The translations under genes and the position numbers were made by a program. Of a stretch of 55,000 nt of DNA, positions 8,419 to 17,717 are shown piece by piece; position 1 is the stretch's first letter, and each line of letters opens with the position of its first letter. The notes beneath the pieces are model-generated. The model saw nothing but the letters and a program-made list of their open reading frames with translations. It was not told where the DNA came from and did no database searches. The stretch is from an uncultured Pelagibacteraceae bacterium (lineage in GTDB: Bacteria; Pseudomonadota; Alphaproteobacteria; Pelagibacterales; Pelagibacteraceae): positions 1-55,000 of the forward strand of contig CACPLG010000005.1 in the NCBI GenBank assembly GCA_902634775.1, in the 5' to 3' direction.

Positions 8419-9472
8419 AAAAAGTTTGTTCTATCATACTAAGATTTTCAGACCATGATCCTTCAAAAATAAAATTACTCATTTTTTCTACTTTGTTATC
8501 TAACATTTTTTTGTTATGAATATTTTTTTCATAAAACTGATAGAAATAGTTTTCAAAAATCTCATGTTCATTAATAAGCCAACCAAAATTTTTATCCACA
8601 TAAAATTTTGCATTAAAATATTGGTGATCATCTTTTGAAAAGGGAAAAGGAATTGCTAGAAATGGGATCTTTAAAGAGACTAATTCTGACAAAGTAGATG
8701 CTCCAGCACGTGTGATTGCAAAATCACATAACGACATAATTTCACTTAATTTATCTTCAAAAGTAAAAACTTCATTTGTAATACTATTTTGTTCATAAAA
8801 GTTTTTTAGATATTCTTGGTTAGATTCACTAGTTTGGTGATATATGGTTAGGTCTATCATCTTTGAGATTCTTAAAATATCTTTAAGAAAAATAGTGTCT
8901 AATTTTTTTGCTGTTTGACTTCCCCCGATTATTAAAACTTTAAGTTCTTTATCTGATGACGATTTTTTTTTTTGTTTCAAAAATTCTTTTCTAATTATGG
9001 GTTTGATTACTTTAAGTTTATACAAAAATTTTGAGGGTAAATTTTTCAAATTAGTTTCATACGCAAATATTTTTTTGCAAAATCTTAATATTAATAAATT
9101 AGATCTCCCAATTACTAAATTGGGTTCAAAAAGGAATATTTTAATATTTAAAACTCTTGCTGCTAAGCAGTGTGGAATACTCATATATCCGCCTGTAGAC
9201 AAAAGCAATTTTGGATTTTCTTTTTTAAGGAAAAGTAAGGATTTTAAAAATGAGGCAATTAAAAAAAAAGGAAATATTAAAATACTTAAATTTTTTTTAA
9301 ATTGTGGGATATGAATTTCATTTACATTATAATTTTCTTTTTCAATGAAATTTAGACCTCTTTTATCTGAAATTATTTTTACATTAAATTTTTCCTTAAA
9401 ATAATCATAAAATACCTTAGCTGGTATAACGTGCCCTCCTGTCCCGCCAGTGCTTATTATCATGGAGCTCAT
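8408..9472 (-). CDS. murG: Lipid II synthase MurG (GT28)
   Basis: MurG transfers GlcNAc from UDP-GlcNAc onto lipid I at the cytosolic face of the inner membrane, giving lipid II. The 354-residue protein has the N-terminal glycine loop STGGTGGHVIPA, a second glycine-rich loop IGGSQTAKKLD, and the donor-binding ITRAGASTLSELVSLKIPFLAIPFP with the family pattern DDHQ just after it. It overlaps ftsW by 4 bp and murC by 11 bp. Confidence 0.96.
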   Translation of the reverse strand: MSSMIISTGGTGGHVIPAKVFYDYFKEKFNVKIISDKRGLNFIEKENYNVNEIHIPQFKKNLSILIFPFFLIASFLKSLLFLKKENPKLLLSTGGYMSIPHCLAARVLNIKIFLFEPNLVIGRSNLLILRFCKKIFAYETNLKNLPSKFLYKLKVIKPIIRKEFLKQKKKSSSDKELKVLIIGGSQTAKKLDTIFLKDILRISKMIDLTIYHQTSESNQEYLKNFYEQNSITNEVFTFEDKLSEIMSLCDFAITRAGASTLSELVSLKIPFLAIPFPFSKDDHQYFNAKFYVDKNFGWLINEHEIFENYFYQFYEKNIHNKKMLDNKVEKMSNFIFEGSWSENLSMIEQTFYEN

Positions 9473-10575
9473 TTATTTATTTTTCTCTTTGTTAAATTTA
9501 AAATTATTCCTATCAATATTGAGGAACCAATTATAGAGGAACCTCCATAACTAAGAAATGGCAAAGTCATTCCTGTTGTAGGTAAAAATCTAATATTTAC
9601 TCCAATATGAACTAAAACTTGAAAAAGAATTAACGTTACAGAGCCAACAAGTATTAATTTGAAACATTCATCTTCTATAGTTGATACTTTTTTGAAAACT
9701 CTAAAAATAAGACAGAGAAATATTAAAATAATTCCTATTATTGATATTATTCCAAATTCTTCAGCTATTACGGCAATAACATAATCTGTATGAGCCTCTG
9801 GCACTCTAACATTCAAAGTGCCTTCTCCGATACCTTTTCCAAAAAAACCTCCATTCATAATTGCTTCTGATGCTCTCTCAGACTGATAATTTCCTTTTGA
9901 AGTTAAATCAAAAAATGAATCAATCCTAAATTTTATGTAACTCAACTTCGGGATAAAGTTAATCATCAGAAACAAAGTGCCTAAACCAATTAATATAAAA
10001 AGAATTAAAAATATAAGATTTATACCTGAAACAAATATAAGACTTAACCAAAGAGATAATACTAATAATGTTTGACCAATATCTGGCTGCAAAAATAGTA
10101 AAAGGATGATTGGTATGATTGCGATCAAACTTAAAAGATATCTTGCATACTTATTAGAATATTTTTCAGATGTAAGTATCATTGATAGTATGATTATTAA
10201 AAATGGTTTAAGTATTTCGATTGGTTGGAACCTTGGAAAAAAGAAGATATCTAACCATCTTTTAGAGCCTTTAACTTCCACACCAATAATTGGAACTAAA
10301 ATTAAGGCACAAAATATTATCAAAAAAGAAACTAGTGACAGTTTATAAAAAGTTTTTTCTTCAAGTAAGGAAAAAAAGAAAATTGTGAAAATTCCTAACA
10401 GAGTATAAATAAATTGCTTAAAAAAAAAGTAATAACTTGTTGTCTCAAGTTTGGTAGATGCAATTAAAGAAGTTGAAACAAGTGAAAAAAAAATACCTAA
10501 AGAAATTAACAAGATTATTAAAAAAAATAAAAATTTATCAATATCTTTCCACCAATTATATAAAGAAAAATTCAT
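9469..10575 (-). CDS. ftsW: Septal peptidoglycan glycosyltransferase FtsW (SEDS family)
   Basis: FtsW polymerises lipid II at the septum together with FtsI. The 368-residue protein has about ten hydrophobic membrane segments. SEDS landmarks are KGSKRWLDIFFFPRFQPIEILKP, FLQPDIGQTLLVLSLW, the YQSERASEAIMNGGFFGKGIGEGT loop, VPEAHTDYVIAVIAEEFG, and GMTLPFLSYGGSS near the end. It sits between murD (3 bp gap) and murG (4 bp overlap), the usual place for ftsW rather than rodA. Confidence 0.96.
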   Translation of the reverse strand: MNFSLYNWWKDIDKFLFFLIILLISLGIFFSLVSTSLIASTKLETTSYYFFFKQFIYTLLGIFTIFFFSLLEEKTFYKLSLVSFLIIFCALILVPIIGVEVKGSKRWLDIFFFPRFQPIEILKPFLIIILSMILTSEKYSNKYARYLLSLIAIIPIILLLFLQPDIGQTLLVLSLWLSLIFVSGINLIFLILFILIGLGTLFLMINFIPKLSYIKFRIDSFFDLTSKGNYQSERASEAIMNGGFFGKGIGEGTLNVRVPEAHTDYVIAVIAEEFGIISIIGIILIFLCLIFRVFKKVSTIEDECFKLILVGSVTLILFQVLVHIGVNIRFLPTTGMTLPFLSYGGSSIIGSSILIGIILNLTKRKINK

Positions 10576-10578
10576 ATC

Positions 10579-11886
10579 TTATTTTTTTCCATTAATGCCA
10601 ATTTTTCTTAACTGATAATTGAAATATTTTCCTCTATCTTCGAAATTTTTGAAATCATCAAATGAAGCTGAAGCAGGACTAAAAAGAATAATTTTTTCAT
10701 TCGACATCTGTTCTTTTTTAAAGTCAATTTTAATTTTCTTTATTGCTGAAATCATATTATTAAACTTTTGATAATGAACTTTATCCTTTAGTTTTTTTAT
10801 AAAAAATTCAGCATTTTTCCCAAATATATAGGCTCTTAAATTAAAACAATCTTTTTTACTTAATGTAAATTTATCCCCTTTTTTTGGTAATCCTCCTAAA
10901 ATCCAGAATGTTTTCTTCTTAGTGTCTATGAGCTCTTGAGTGGAAGAAAATGATGTCGATTTTGAGTCATTAATTACCTTAATTTTTTTTCTATTTATCA
11001 CAATTTCATTTCTAAATCTTAAACCCTTAAATTTATTTAAAGTAGGTATAATCTTTTTCAAATTAATTTTTAAAAAATTACAAATATTGAAAATAAAGAT
11101 AAGATTTTTTTGATTTACATTATTATTTAGGTAGTTATTTTTAATTAATTTTTGAAATTTCAAATAAATTTTCTCATCAACTCTTAAAACTTTTGAATTA
11201 ATCTTTTTTTTATTTAATATTTTATCAATAATCTTATTTTTATTTTCTATAAAAGCGTAGGAACTTTTATTTTGCATTAAAATAAGTTTAATTTTACTTT
11301 TAACGTAATTTTTGAAATTACCGTGTCTTTCTAAATGATCGACTGAAACATTTAAAATCGCTGCGAAATTAGTTTTATAGTATTTGCTATATTCGATTTG
11401 ATAAGAAGAAGCTTCAACAACAAATAATGTTTTTTTGGTAAAATGATAATTTGATAAAATAGATTTTCCGATATTACCCACTAATTTTGTATGAATTCCT
11501 TGAGACTTAAGAACTTGATATAGAAGTTTGCAAGTTGTTGATTTTCCATTTGTTCCTGTGATTGTGATAAAAAAATTTTCTGGAAAACTTTTATAAAACA
11601 CATCCAAATCAGAGATGATCTTTTCTTTATTTTTTATTATTTCATTCGATAATAAACATTTTCTGTAATTTATCCCGGGGCTTAATAAAACGTGGTCAAA
11701 ATTCCTTACTCTATCTCTTCCTCTAGTAAATTTTTTATTATATGGAAGATTTGTTAAAGGTAAATTATCATCAAAAACTTTTAAATTATTTTTTGTTTTT
11801 AAAAAGTTAAAAGCGGACTTGCCAGTTTTGCCGTATCCATAAATTAGAATTTTTTTGTTCTGGAAGAATTCCTTTGTAGATTTCAT
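10579..11886 (-). CDS. murD: UDP-N-acetylmuramoylalanine--D-glutamate ligase MurD
   Basis: MurD adds D-Glu to UDP-MurNAc-L-Ala. A start upstream at 11970 is possible but lies deep in mraY. I choose the ATG at 11884-11886, whose bases overlap the mraY TGA (an ATGA junction), giving 435 residues beginning MKSTKEFFQNKKILIYGYGKTG. Motifs: the P-loop TGTNGKSTTC, SSYQIEYSKYY, NVSVDHLERHG, and the C-terminal ILGGLPKKGDKF and FSPASASFDDFKNFEDRG. Complete and of normal length. Confidence 0.95.
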   Translation of the reverse strand: MKSTKEFFQNKKILIYGYGKTGKSAFNFLKTKNNLKVFDDNLPLTNLPYNKKFTRGRDRVRNFDHVLLSPGINYRKCLLSNEIIKNKEKIISDLDVFYKSFPENFFITITGTNGKSTTCKLLYQVLKSQGIHTKLVGNIGKSILSNYHFTKKTLFVVEASSYQIEYSKYYKTNFAAILNVSVDHLERHGNFKNYVKSKIKLILMQNKSSYAFIENKNKIIDKILNKKKINSKVLRVDEKIYLKFQKLIKNNYLNNNVNQKNLIFIFNICNFLKINLKKIIPTLNKFKGLRFRNEIVINRKKIKVINDSKSTSFSSTQELIDTKKKTFWILGGLPKKGDKFTLSKKDCFNLRAYIFGKNAEFFIKKLKDKVHYQKFNNMISAIKKIKIDFKKEQMSNEKIILFSPASASFDDFKNFEDRGKYFNYQLRKIGINGKK

Positions 11887-12968
11887 CTTAGTTTTAAAGT
11901 GGCTAAACCAATCATCGCCAAAATAAGAGATATAATCCAAAATCTTACGACTATTGTGGACTCGGCCCAACCTTTTTTTTCAAAGTGATGATGAATTGGT
12001 GCCATCATAAAAATTCTTTTACCTGTTAGTTTAAATGAAACAACTTGCACAATTACTGAAATTGCTTCCAATACAAACAATCCACCTGTTATAGCTAACA
12101 CTATCTCATGTTTTGTTACTACTCCAACTGCACCTAAAGATCCACCTAATGCCAATGAACCTGTGTCTCCCATAAATATTTTGGCAGGTGGCGCGTTAAA
12201 CCATAAAAAACCAATCGAAGCTCCTATGATTGCTCCGCAAAAAACTGCTACTTCACCAACATCTTCGATATAAGGGATTAATAAATAGTCTGCAAAAATA
12301 ATATTTCCTGACACATAGCTTATAAAACCAAAACAACCTGCAACTAATATAACAGGTACTGTCGCTAATCCATCTAAACCATCTGTTAGGTTTACTGCAT
12401 TGGAAGACCCAACAATAACAAACAGATAAAAAGGAATAAAAAACCATCCTAAATTTATTACTAAATTTTTAAAAAATGGGAAATATAAATTAGTTTTAAT
12501 ATCAGAGTCTATAAATTTATAAAAAATAATTAATGAAATTAAACAAAGAAAAATTTGAACTAATATTTTCAATTTTGAAGAAATTCCTCTCGAATTATTA
12601 TTTTTAATTTTTTTGTAATCATCAAATGCACCTAGAATTCCAAAAGATAAAGTGATGAATATCAATAACCAATTATATGGATTAAGTAAATCAGCCCACA
12701 AAAAAACACCTGTGAATAAACCTATCAATATTAAAACCCCACCCATAGTAGGCGTTCCAATTTTTTTAATTAAATGATCTTCAGGTCCATCAGAACGAAT
12801 AGGATTTGTAATTTGTTTAGATGAAAAAAAGTTTATAAATCTATCGCCAATTAAAAAGACTATTATCATGGCAGTGATGACTGCCAGTCCTGTTCTAACA
12901 GTTAAAAAATTGAAAAAATTAAGAAATGAATATGTATCCGAATAGCTTGTAAGTATATTATATAACAT
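11883..12968 (-). CDS. mraY: Phospho-MurNAc-pentapeptide translocase MraY
   Basis: MraY moves phospho-MurNAc-pentapeptide from UDP to undecaprenyl phosphate, producing lipid I in the inner membrane. The 361-residue protein has about ten membrane segments and the family motifs TPTMGGVLIL, GAFDDYKKIKN, VNLTDGLDGLA, NAPPAKIFMGDTGSLALGG and MAPIHHHFEKKGW, which include the catalytic aspartates and the HHH loop. It overlaps murD at an ATGA junction and follows murEF by 2 bp. Confidence 0.97.
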   Translation of the reverse strand: MLYNILTSYSDTYSFLNFFNFLTVRTGLAVITAMIIVFLIGDRFINFFSSKQITNPIRSDGPEDHLIKKIGTPTMGGVLILIGLFTGVFLWADLLNPYNWLLIFITLSFGILGAFDDYKKIKNNNSRGISSKLKILVQIFLCLISLIIFYKFIDSDIKTNLYFPFFKNLVINLGWFFIPFYLFVIVGSSNAVNLTDGLDGLATVPVILVAGCFGFISYVSGNIIFADYLLIPYIEDVGEVAVFCGAIIGASIGFLWFNAPPAKIFMGDTGSLALGGSLGAVGVVTKHEIVLAITGGLFVLEAISVIVQVVSFKLTGKRIFMMAPIHHHFEKKGWAESTIVVRFWIISLILAMIGLATLKLR

Positions 12969-12970
12969 TG

Positions 12971-15793
12971 TTACAAATTTTTTATTATTCTATTTAATCC
13001 AGTTGAGTTAGATCCTTTTATCATTAAAAAACTATTATTAGGTAGTTGATTTTTAATCAAATTTAAAATCTCTAATTTATTACTCAATATTTTGCCTCTT
13101 ATTTGTGGTTTTAATTTGTTAAATGTATGTTTTGTATAATTACCATAAACATAAGTTTTATTTATGTTAGATTTATTAATATATTTCGCAATTTTAATAT
13201 GAAGTTTTTTCGAAAATTTTCCTAATTCAAGCATGTTTCCAATCAAAATAAATTTTTTCTTACTATCCTTATAAGTTTTATTAAATCTTTCTAATGCAAA
13301 TTTAAATGAAAGTGGATTTGAGTTATAACTTTCATCAGTAATAGTTAAATTTCTTTTTCCTTTTCTATACTTTATTATAGAGCCTCTACTTTGGGAAATT
13401 TTGAAATTTGAAAATAAATTTATAGGCAATGTATCTATATTAAAATAATTGATAATAATACTGAGTGTAGATAAAATATTTTCTTTGAAATCTATTAAAT
13501 AATTAGGAATTTGAAAAAATTTTATTTTACCCTTTATTAAAAATTTACATAAAAATTGATTTTTATTTTTTCTTTCACTAAGGTAAACAACATCAGCTAA
13601 TTTATTTTTTTTACTGAAAGTAATAATATTTAAATTTCTCATTTTTGCTTTAGAAAGAAAATAATTATGATATTTATCATCTTTATTTATAATCATTGCC
13701 CCTGAAGGAAAAATGTTATTTATTATTTCACCCTTAGCTTTTGCAATCTCATCTAGATTCTTAAAATTCTTAATATGAGCATAGGAGATATTTGTAATTA
13801 AACCAAGATTAGGTCTTATTAGCTTTGTTAAAGTGTCTATTTCTCCTTTTTTATCCATTCCTACCTCTAAAACCGAGAACTTTGTTGATTGAGGTGAATT
13901 TAAAATACTTAAAGGTACACCGTATTTATTATTAAATGAATTTTTTGAATAATATGTTTTATCTAATTTATTGAGACAAAATCCAGTTAAGTCTTTAACT
14001 GATGTTTTTCCTGCAGATCCTGTTATTGCAATATTATTACCGTCTAAAGACTTTCTATAAACAAAGCTGAATTCATTTAATTTCTCGAGAGGATTTTTGC
14101 TAACTATATTTCTAGAATTTTTAGATTTTTTATTTGTAATTGCTAAAACTGCATTATTTTTTATCGCATTAATTCCAAACTTGTTTCCATCAAATTTTTG
14201 ACCTTTTACCCCAAAAAATACTGAATTTTTTTTAATTTCTTTGGAGTTTAAAGACACCGAGTTTATTAGAGTTCTTTTATTTAAAATTTTATTCTTGAAG
14301 GTTTCAGCTAAGATATTTGTTTTAAGTGAATTCGATAATAAATTATTCTTTTTTCTAATAGCTTTAATAATCTCTAATTTGTCCGAGAAAAAAGTTTTTT
14401 TCTTATATTCTTGATAATTTTCATGTCCTTTACCAGCAACAATTAAAACATCACCTGAATTTAATTCATTAATTGCTTTTGAGATTGCATCAGACCGTGA
14501 GGAAATTTCAACATATTTTTTTTTCTTAATTCTCCTTTTTATCTGATCTCTTATTGCTTTAGGGTTTTCAAATCTTGGATTGTCATCAGTTAGATATATT
14601 TTATCACAATACTTGTTTGCGATACCTCCCATTAAAGGTCTCTTTCTTTTATCTCTATCCCCTCCACATCCAAATACTAATGAAATTTTACTTAAGGGGT
14701 AATCTTCTTTTATATTTGATATTACTGTTTTTAAAGCATCTGGAGTATGCGCATAATCAAGTATTACTCTTGACTTGTTCTTTAATTTACCAATCTGTTC
14801 TAATCTTCCATTAATAGGTTTAATCTTACCAATATTCCTAAGAATGGTATTAATCTTTATGCCTGATAAATATGCAGCCAAAACTGCAAAAAGTAAATTC
14901 TTTATCTGAATACTGCCAATTAGATAAGAATTGAATGAATATTCTTTATTTAATAAAGTAAAATTAATTCTTTTTTTATCATTGATTTTTTGTATTTTTT
15001 TTAAGTTAATGAAGCAATTTTCACTACCTATTTTGTGAATCTTCAATTTCTTTTTTTTTGAAATCTTTTTAAGTTTTTTTTCTTGAGATATTCCATTTTC
15101 AAAAATTATATTTCCTTTATTAAGTAACAATTTATCAAAAAGAATGAGTTTAGAATTCAAATAATCTTTGAATGTTTTATGATAATCTAGATGATCCCTT
15201 GACAAGTTTGTGAACAAAGCAGTTTTTAAATTTATTCCATCCAATCTATGTTGTTTTAAACCATGACTTGATGCCTCTATAATTACGTTATCGATCCTTA
15301 AACCTTTTAATTTATGAAGAATGTAGTGTATTTTAAGGGGGTCTATCGTTGTATTATTTGTCTTTAACTTAACTTTTTTTGATAAAACTCCCAAAGTTCC
15401 AATGGCAGCAGCTTTTTTTTTGCTCAGGGACAATATTTGATAGAAAAAATTCGCTATTGAAGTTTTGCCATTTGTACCAGTTATAGCAATAATATTTTTA
15501 GGTTTTTTTGTATAAAAATTACTTGCAGCCTCCGCCAATGCTTTTCTTGGGTTTTTTCTTTTAATAAATAAAATTTTTTCTTTATTAAATCCCTCAAAAT
15601 TTAAGCTAGAAACAATAATTTTTGAGCCATTTTTTATAGCGTCTTTAATATAATTATTTCCGTTTAATTTATTTCCCTGAATAGAAAAAAAAATATCGTT
15701 AGTTTTGCAATCTTTGCTGTTAAATCTAATATTATTAAATCTAATGGATTTATAGGCTGGCTTTATATTTTTAATTAATTTACCCAATAACAT
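12971..15793 (-). CDS. murE-murF: Fused MurE-MurF peptidoglycan ligase
   Basis: One 940-residue frame carries two Mur ligases with no stop between them. Residues 1 to about 480 are MurE: P-loop GTNGKTS at 106-112, EASSHGLKQHRLDG, NLSRDHLDYH, and TDDNPRFENP (about residue 403). The DNPR box is the known mark of meso-diaminopimelate specificity. The rest is MurF: ITGSAGKTSVKDL (near residue 600), VLEVGMDKKGEIDTL, NISYAHIKNF, DESYNSNPLSF, and IGNMLELGKFSKKLH. The joined enzyme would add meso-DAP and then D-Ala-D-Ala to UDP-MurNAc-dipeptide. The gene lies 12 bp after ftsI and 2 bp before mraY, where separate murE and murF genes normally sit. Confidence 0.95.
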   Translation of the reverse strand: MLLGKLIKNIKPAYKSIRFNNIRFNSKDCKTNDIFFSIQGNKLNGNNYIKDAIKNGSKIIVSSLNFEGFNKEKILFIKRKNPRKALAEAASNFYTKKPKNIIAITGTNGKTSIANFFYQILSLSKKKAAAIGTLGVLSKKVKLKTNNTTIDPLKIHYILHKLKGLRIDNVIIEASSHGLKQHRLDGINLKTALFTNLSRDHLDYHKTFKDYLNSKLILFDKLLLNKGNIIFENGISQEKKLKKISKKKKLKIHKIGSENCFINLKKIQKINDKKRINFTLLNKEYSFNSYLIGSIQIKNLLFAVLAAYLSGIKINTILRNIGKIKPINGRLEQIGKLKNKSRVILDYAHTPDALKTVISNIKEDYPLSKISLVFGCGGDRDKRKRPLMGGIANKYCDKIYLTDDNPRFENPKAIRDQIKRRIKKKKYVEISSRSDAISKAINELNSGDVLIVAGKGHENYQEYKKKTFFSDKLEIIKAIRKKNNLLSNSLKTNILAETFKNKILNKRTLINSVSLNSKEIKKNSVFFGVKGQKFDGNKFGINAIKNNAVLAITNKKSKNSRNIVSKNPLEKLNEFSFVYRKSLDGNNIAITGSAGKTSVKDLTGFCLNKLDKTYYSKNSFNNKYGVPLSILNSPQSTKFSVLEVGMDKKGEIDTLTKLIRPNLGLITNISYAHIKNFKNLDEIAKAKGEIINNIFPSGAMIINKDDKYHNYFLSKAKMRNLNIITFSKKNKLADVVYLSERKNKNQFLCKFLIKGKIKFFQIPNYLIDFKENILSTLSIIINYFNIDTLPINLFSNFKISQSRGSIIKYRKGKRNLTITDESYNSNPLSFKFALERFNKTYKDSKKKFILIGNMLELGKFSKKLHIKIAKYINKSNINKTYVYGNYTKHTFNKLKPQIRGKILSNKLEILNLIKNQLPNNSFLMIKGSNSTGLNRIIKNL

Positions 15794-15805
15794 TTTTTTA
15801 AATTC

Positions 15806-17458
15806 TTAGTATTTTGTGGCTAAAATAGGTCCTATTTTTTCTATAATTTTTGCTGCTACTTCTACTGAGGTCCAACCTGCAGTATTGAAAGGTGTACCTA
15901 CAAATGAACCTGGTTTGTTTCGATATTTATAAACATAATCTTTAGATAATTTGGTATCTTCCAACATAACAATTAAAACATACTTTGGCTTATTTGTTGG
16001 AAAAATTGATGCAAAGGTATTGATTTTTTTTTTAGTATATTTTCCGTTTTCTACGATTAGTGCAGTACCTGTTTTCCCCCCAACATCATATCCCTTTACA
16101 TCTGCTAAACTTGCAGTGCCCTCTGTAACGACTCTTCTCAAAATTTTATTTATTTTTAAACTTACATCTCTACTTAAAACTCTTTTTCCTTTTTCGGAGC
16201 TAATATTTTTTACCAAAGTCGGTGTAATATTAAAACCACCATTTGATATAATTGCGTAACCTTTGGCAAGTTGTAAAAGTGTAGTTGTAATACCATGACC
16301 AAACGAGACAGTTAAAAGTTTACACTTTCCCCAATTAAAAGGGATTGGTGTCCCAATCTCTGTAATATCAAATTTAATATCATCAAGTATACCAATTTTA
16401 TTTAAAAAATTTCTTATCTTATCAATACCAAGCTTTTGACCTATCTTAACAGATCCTATATTTCCTGAATTAATTAAAATTTCTTCAACTGATAAATTTT
16501 GTGATAAATTCTCATCATACTCTGAGATTGTTCTGCCTCCACATTTAATTTTTTTTTCAAGATTATTGAACATGTCATTTGGTTCAATTAATTTTTCATT
16601 AAATCCTGCTGCTATTGTAAATGTTTTAAAAACTGATCCAAACTCGTAAACCCCTTTAGTTGCTCTATTGATATACTTTTTATCAAAAATATTATTACGT
16701 TTATTAATGTCAAAGTCAGGTAAAGATACTAATGATAGTATCTCACCACTATTAATATTCATTAAGATACTTGCGCTTCCAACATTTTTGAAAATTTTTT
16801 CTGAATTGATAAGTTCTTGTCTGATAAGAAATTGAATTTCTTTATCTAAGGTAATAGAAAGTGGTTCGGTATTTGTTTTGAGATAATTATCGAAGCTTTT
16901 TTCAATACCTGACACTCCAAAATTTTCGTCATCTATCTGGCCCACCGTATGAGAGAATAAATTGTTATCGGGATAAATCCTTGTAATTTTTGGTTCAAGA
17001 ATTAAAGACTTTTCGCCTAATAATTTTATTTCTTCTGACTTTTGAGGTGTAAGTTTTTTTTTTAAATAGAAAAATTTTTTCTTCTCAATATTATTTTCTA
17101 TTTTTTGAAAGTCTAATTCTGGAAATGAATATTTTAATTTTAACAAAAATTTTTTTTTGTCATTAATTAAGTTTGGTTTAATTCCAACATTATATGTAAT
17201 AACTGATTTAGCAATAAAACTACCATCGATATCAACAATATCAGCACGATAGTTTTCAGTTTTTTTTGTAATTTGATATGTTTGATTTGGACTGCTTGAT
17301 CCCAAATATACTATCTTAGTTGAATAGAGTAAAAATATGAAAAGAATGAAAAAAAATAGAAATGCAACTCTATTAAAAGAAACTATCTTTTTTTTTTCTG
17401 AGAATTCAAAACCATCTTCATTTTCAATTATATATATTCTTTTTTTATTATTATTCAT
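15806..17458 (-). CDS. ftsI: Septal transpeptidase FtsI (PBP3)
   Basis: FtsI cross-links peptidoglycan at the septum in complex with FtsW. The 550-residue protein has a cytosolic N-terminus of about 28 residues and one membrane segment (about 30-52). The periplasmic part carries the pedestal motif RADIVDIDGS and the transpeptidase with the complete catalytic set: SVFK (Ser275, Lys278), SGN (331-333) and KTG (462-464). It overlaps ftsL by 8 bp and precedes murEF by 12 bp. No PASTA repeats. Confidence 0.96.
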   Translation of the reverse strand: MNNNKKRIYIIENEDGFEFSEKKKIVSFNRVAFLFFFILFIFLLYSTKIVYLGSSSPNQTYQITKKTENYRADIVDIDGSFIAKSVITYNVGIKPNLINDKKKFLLKLKYSFPELDFQKIENNIEKKKFFYLKKKLTPQKSEEIKLLGEKSLILEPKITRIYPDNNLFSHTVGQIDDENFGVSGIEKSFDNYLKTNTEPLSITLDKEIQFLIRQELINSEKIFKNVGSASILMNINSGEILSLVSLPDFDINKRNNIFDKKYINRATKGVYEFGSVFKTFTIAAGFNEKLIEPNDMFNNLEKKIKCGGRTISEYDENLSQNLSVEEILINSGNIGSVKIGQKLGIDKIRNFLNKIGILDDIKFDITEIGTPIPFNWGKCKLLTVSFGHGITTTLLQLAKGYAIISNGGFNITPTLVKNISSEKGKRVLSRDVSLKINKILRRVVTEGTASLADVKGYDVGGKTGTALIVENGKYTKKKINTFASIFPTNKPKYVLIVMLEDTKLSKDYVYKYRNKPGSFVGTPFNTAGWTSVEVAAKIIEKIGPILATKY

Positions 17459-17717
17459 TAGTATCTATCCTTTTTATATAATTTGGATCTATTGGAATAA
17501 ATTTGTCTTTAAACATTTTTTCCTTTAACCCAATTAATCTTTCAGGTGTGGTTAAATAATCATTTTCCAAAAGTAAAAAATCAAATTTCTCTTCTAAAAT
17601 TTTCACTTCCTCCTCAAGTATAAAAACGTTTTTTTCCAACTGCCTTGTGGATGATTTGACAATCGATGTTGTAACAATAAGGGAAACAATAAAGAAAGAA
17701 ATTATATATTTTTTCAT
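17451..17717 (-). CDS. ftsL: Cell division protein FtsL-like
   Basis: This 88-residue protein has a membrane segment right at the N-terminus (KKYIISFFIVSLIVTTSIV) followed by a periplasmic coiled coil (LEKNVFILEEEVKILEEKFDFLLLENDYLTTPERL). That is the architecture of FtsL, which pairs with FtsB and FtsQ to activate FtsWI. FtsL proteins share little sequence; the call rests on architecture and on the slot between rsmH (4 bp overlap) and ftsI (8 bp overlap). The TPERL motif after the coil is common in alphaproteobacterial FtsL. Confidence 0.85.
   Translation of the reverse strand: MKKYIISFFIVSLIVTTSIVKSSTRQLEKNVFILEEEVKILEEKFDFLLLENDYLTTPERLIGLKEKMFKDKFIPIDPNYIKRIDTNE

Noticed and set aside
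12253..12447. 64-residue minus-strand frame inside mraY
   Set aside because: Out-of-frame reading of mraY on the same strand; Cys/Trp/Phe-rich and without family likeness.
14575..14814. Plus-strand frame of 79 residues inside murEF
   Set aside because: Antisense to the well-conserved MurE part; Leu/Tyr-rich composition is what reversed Mur codons give.
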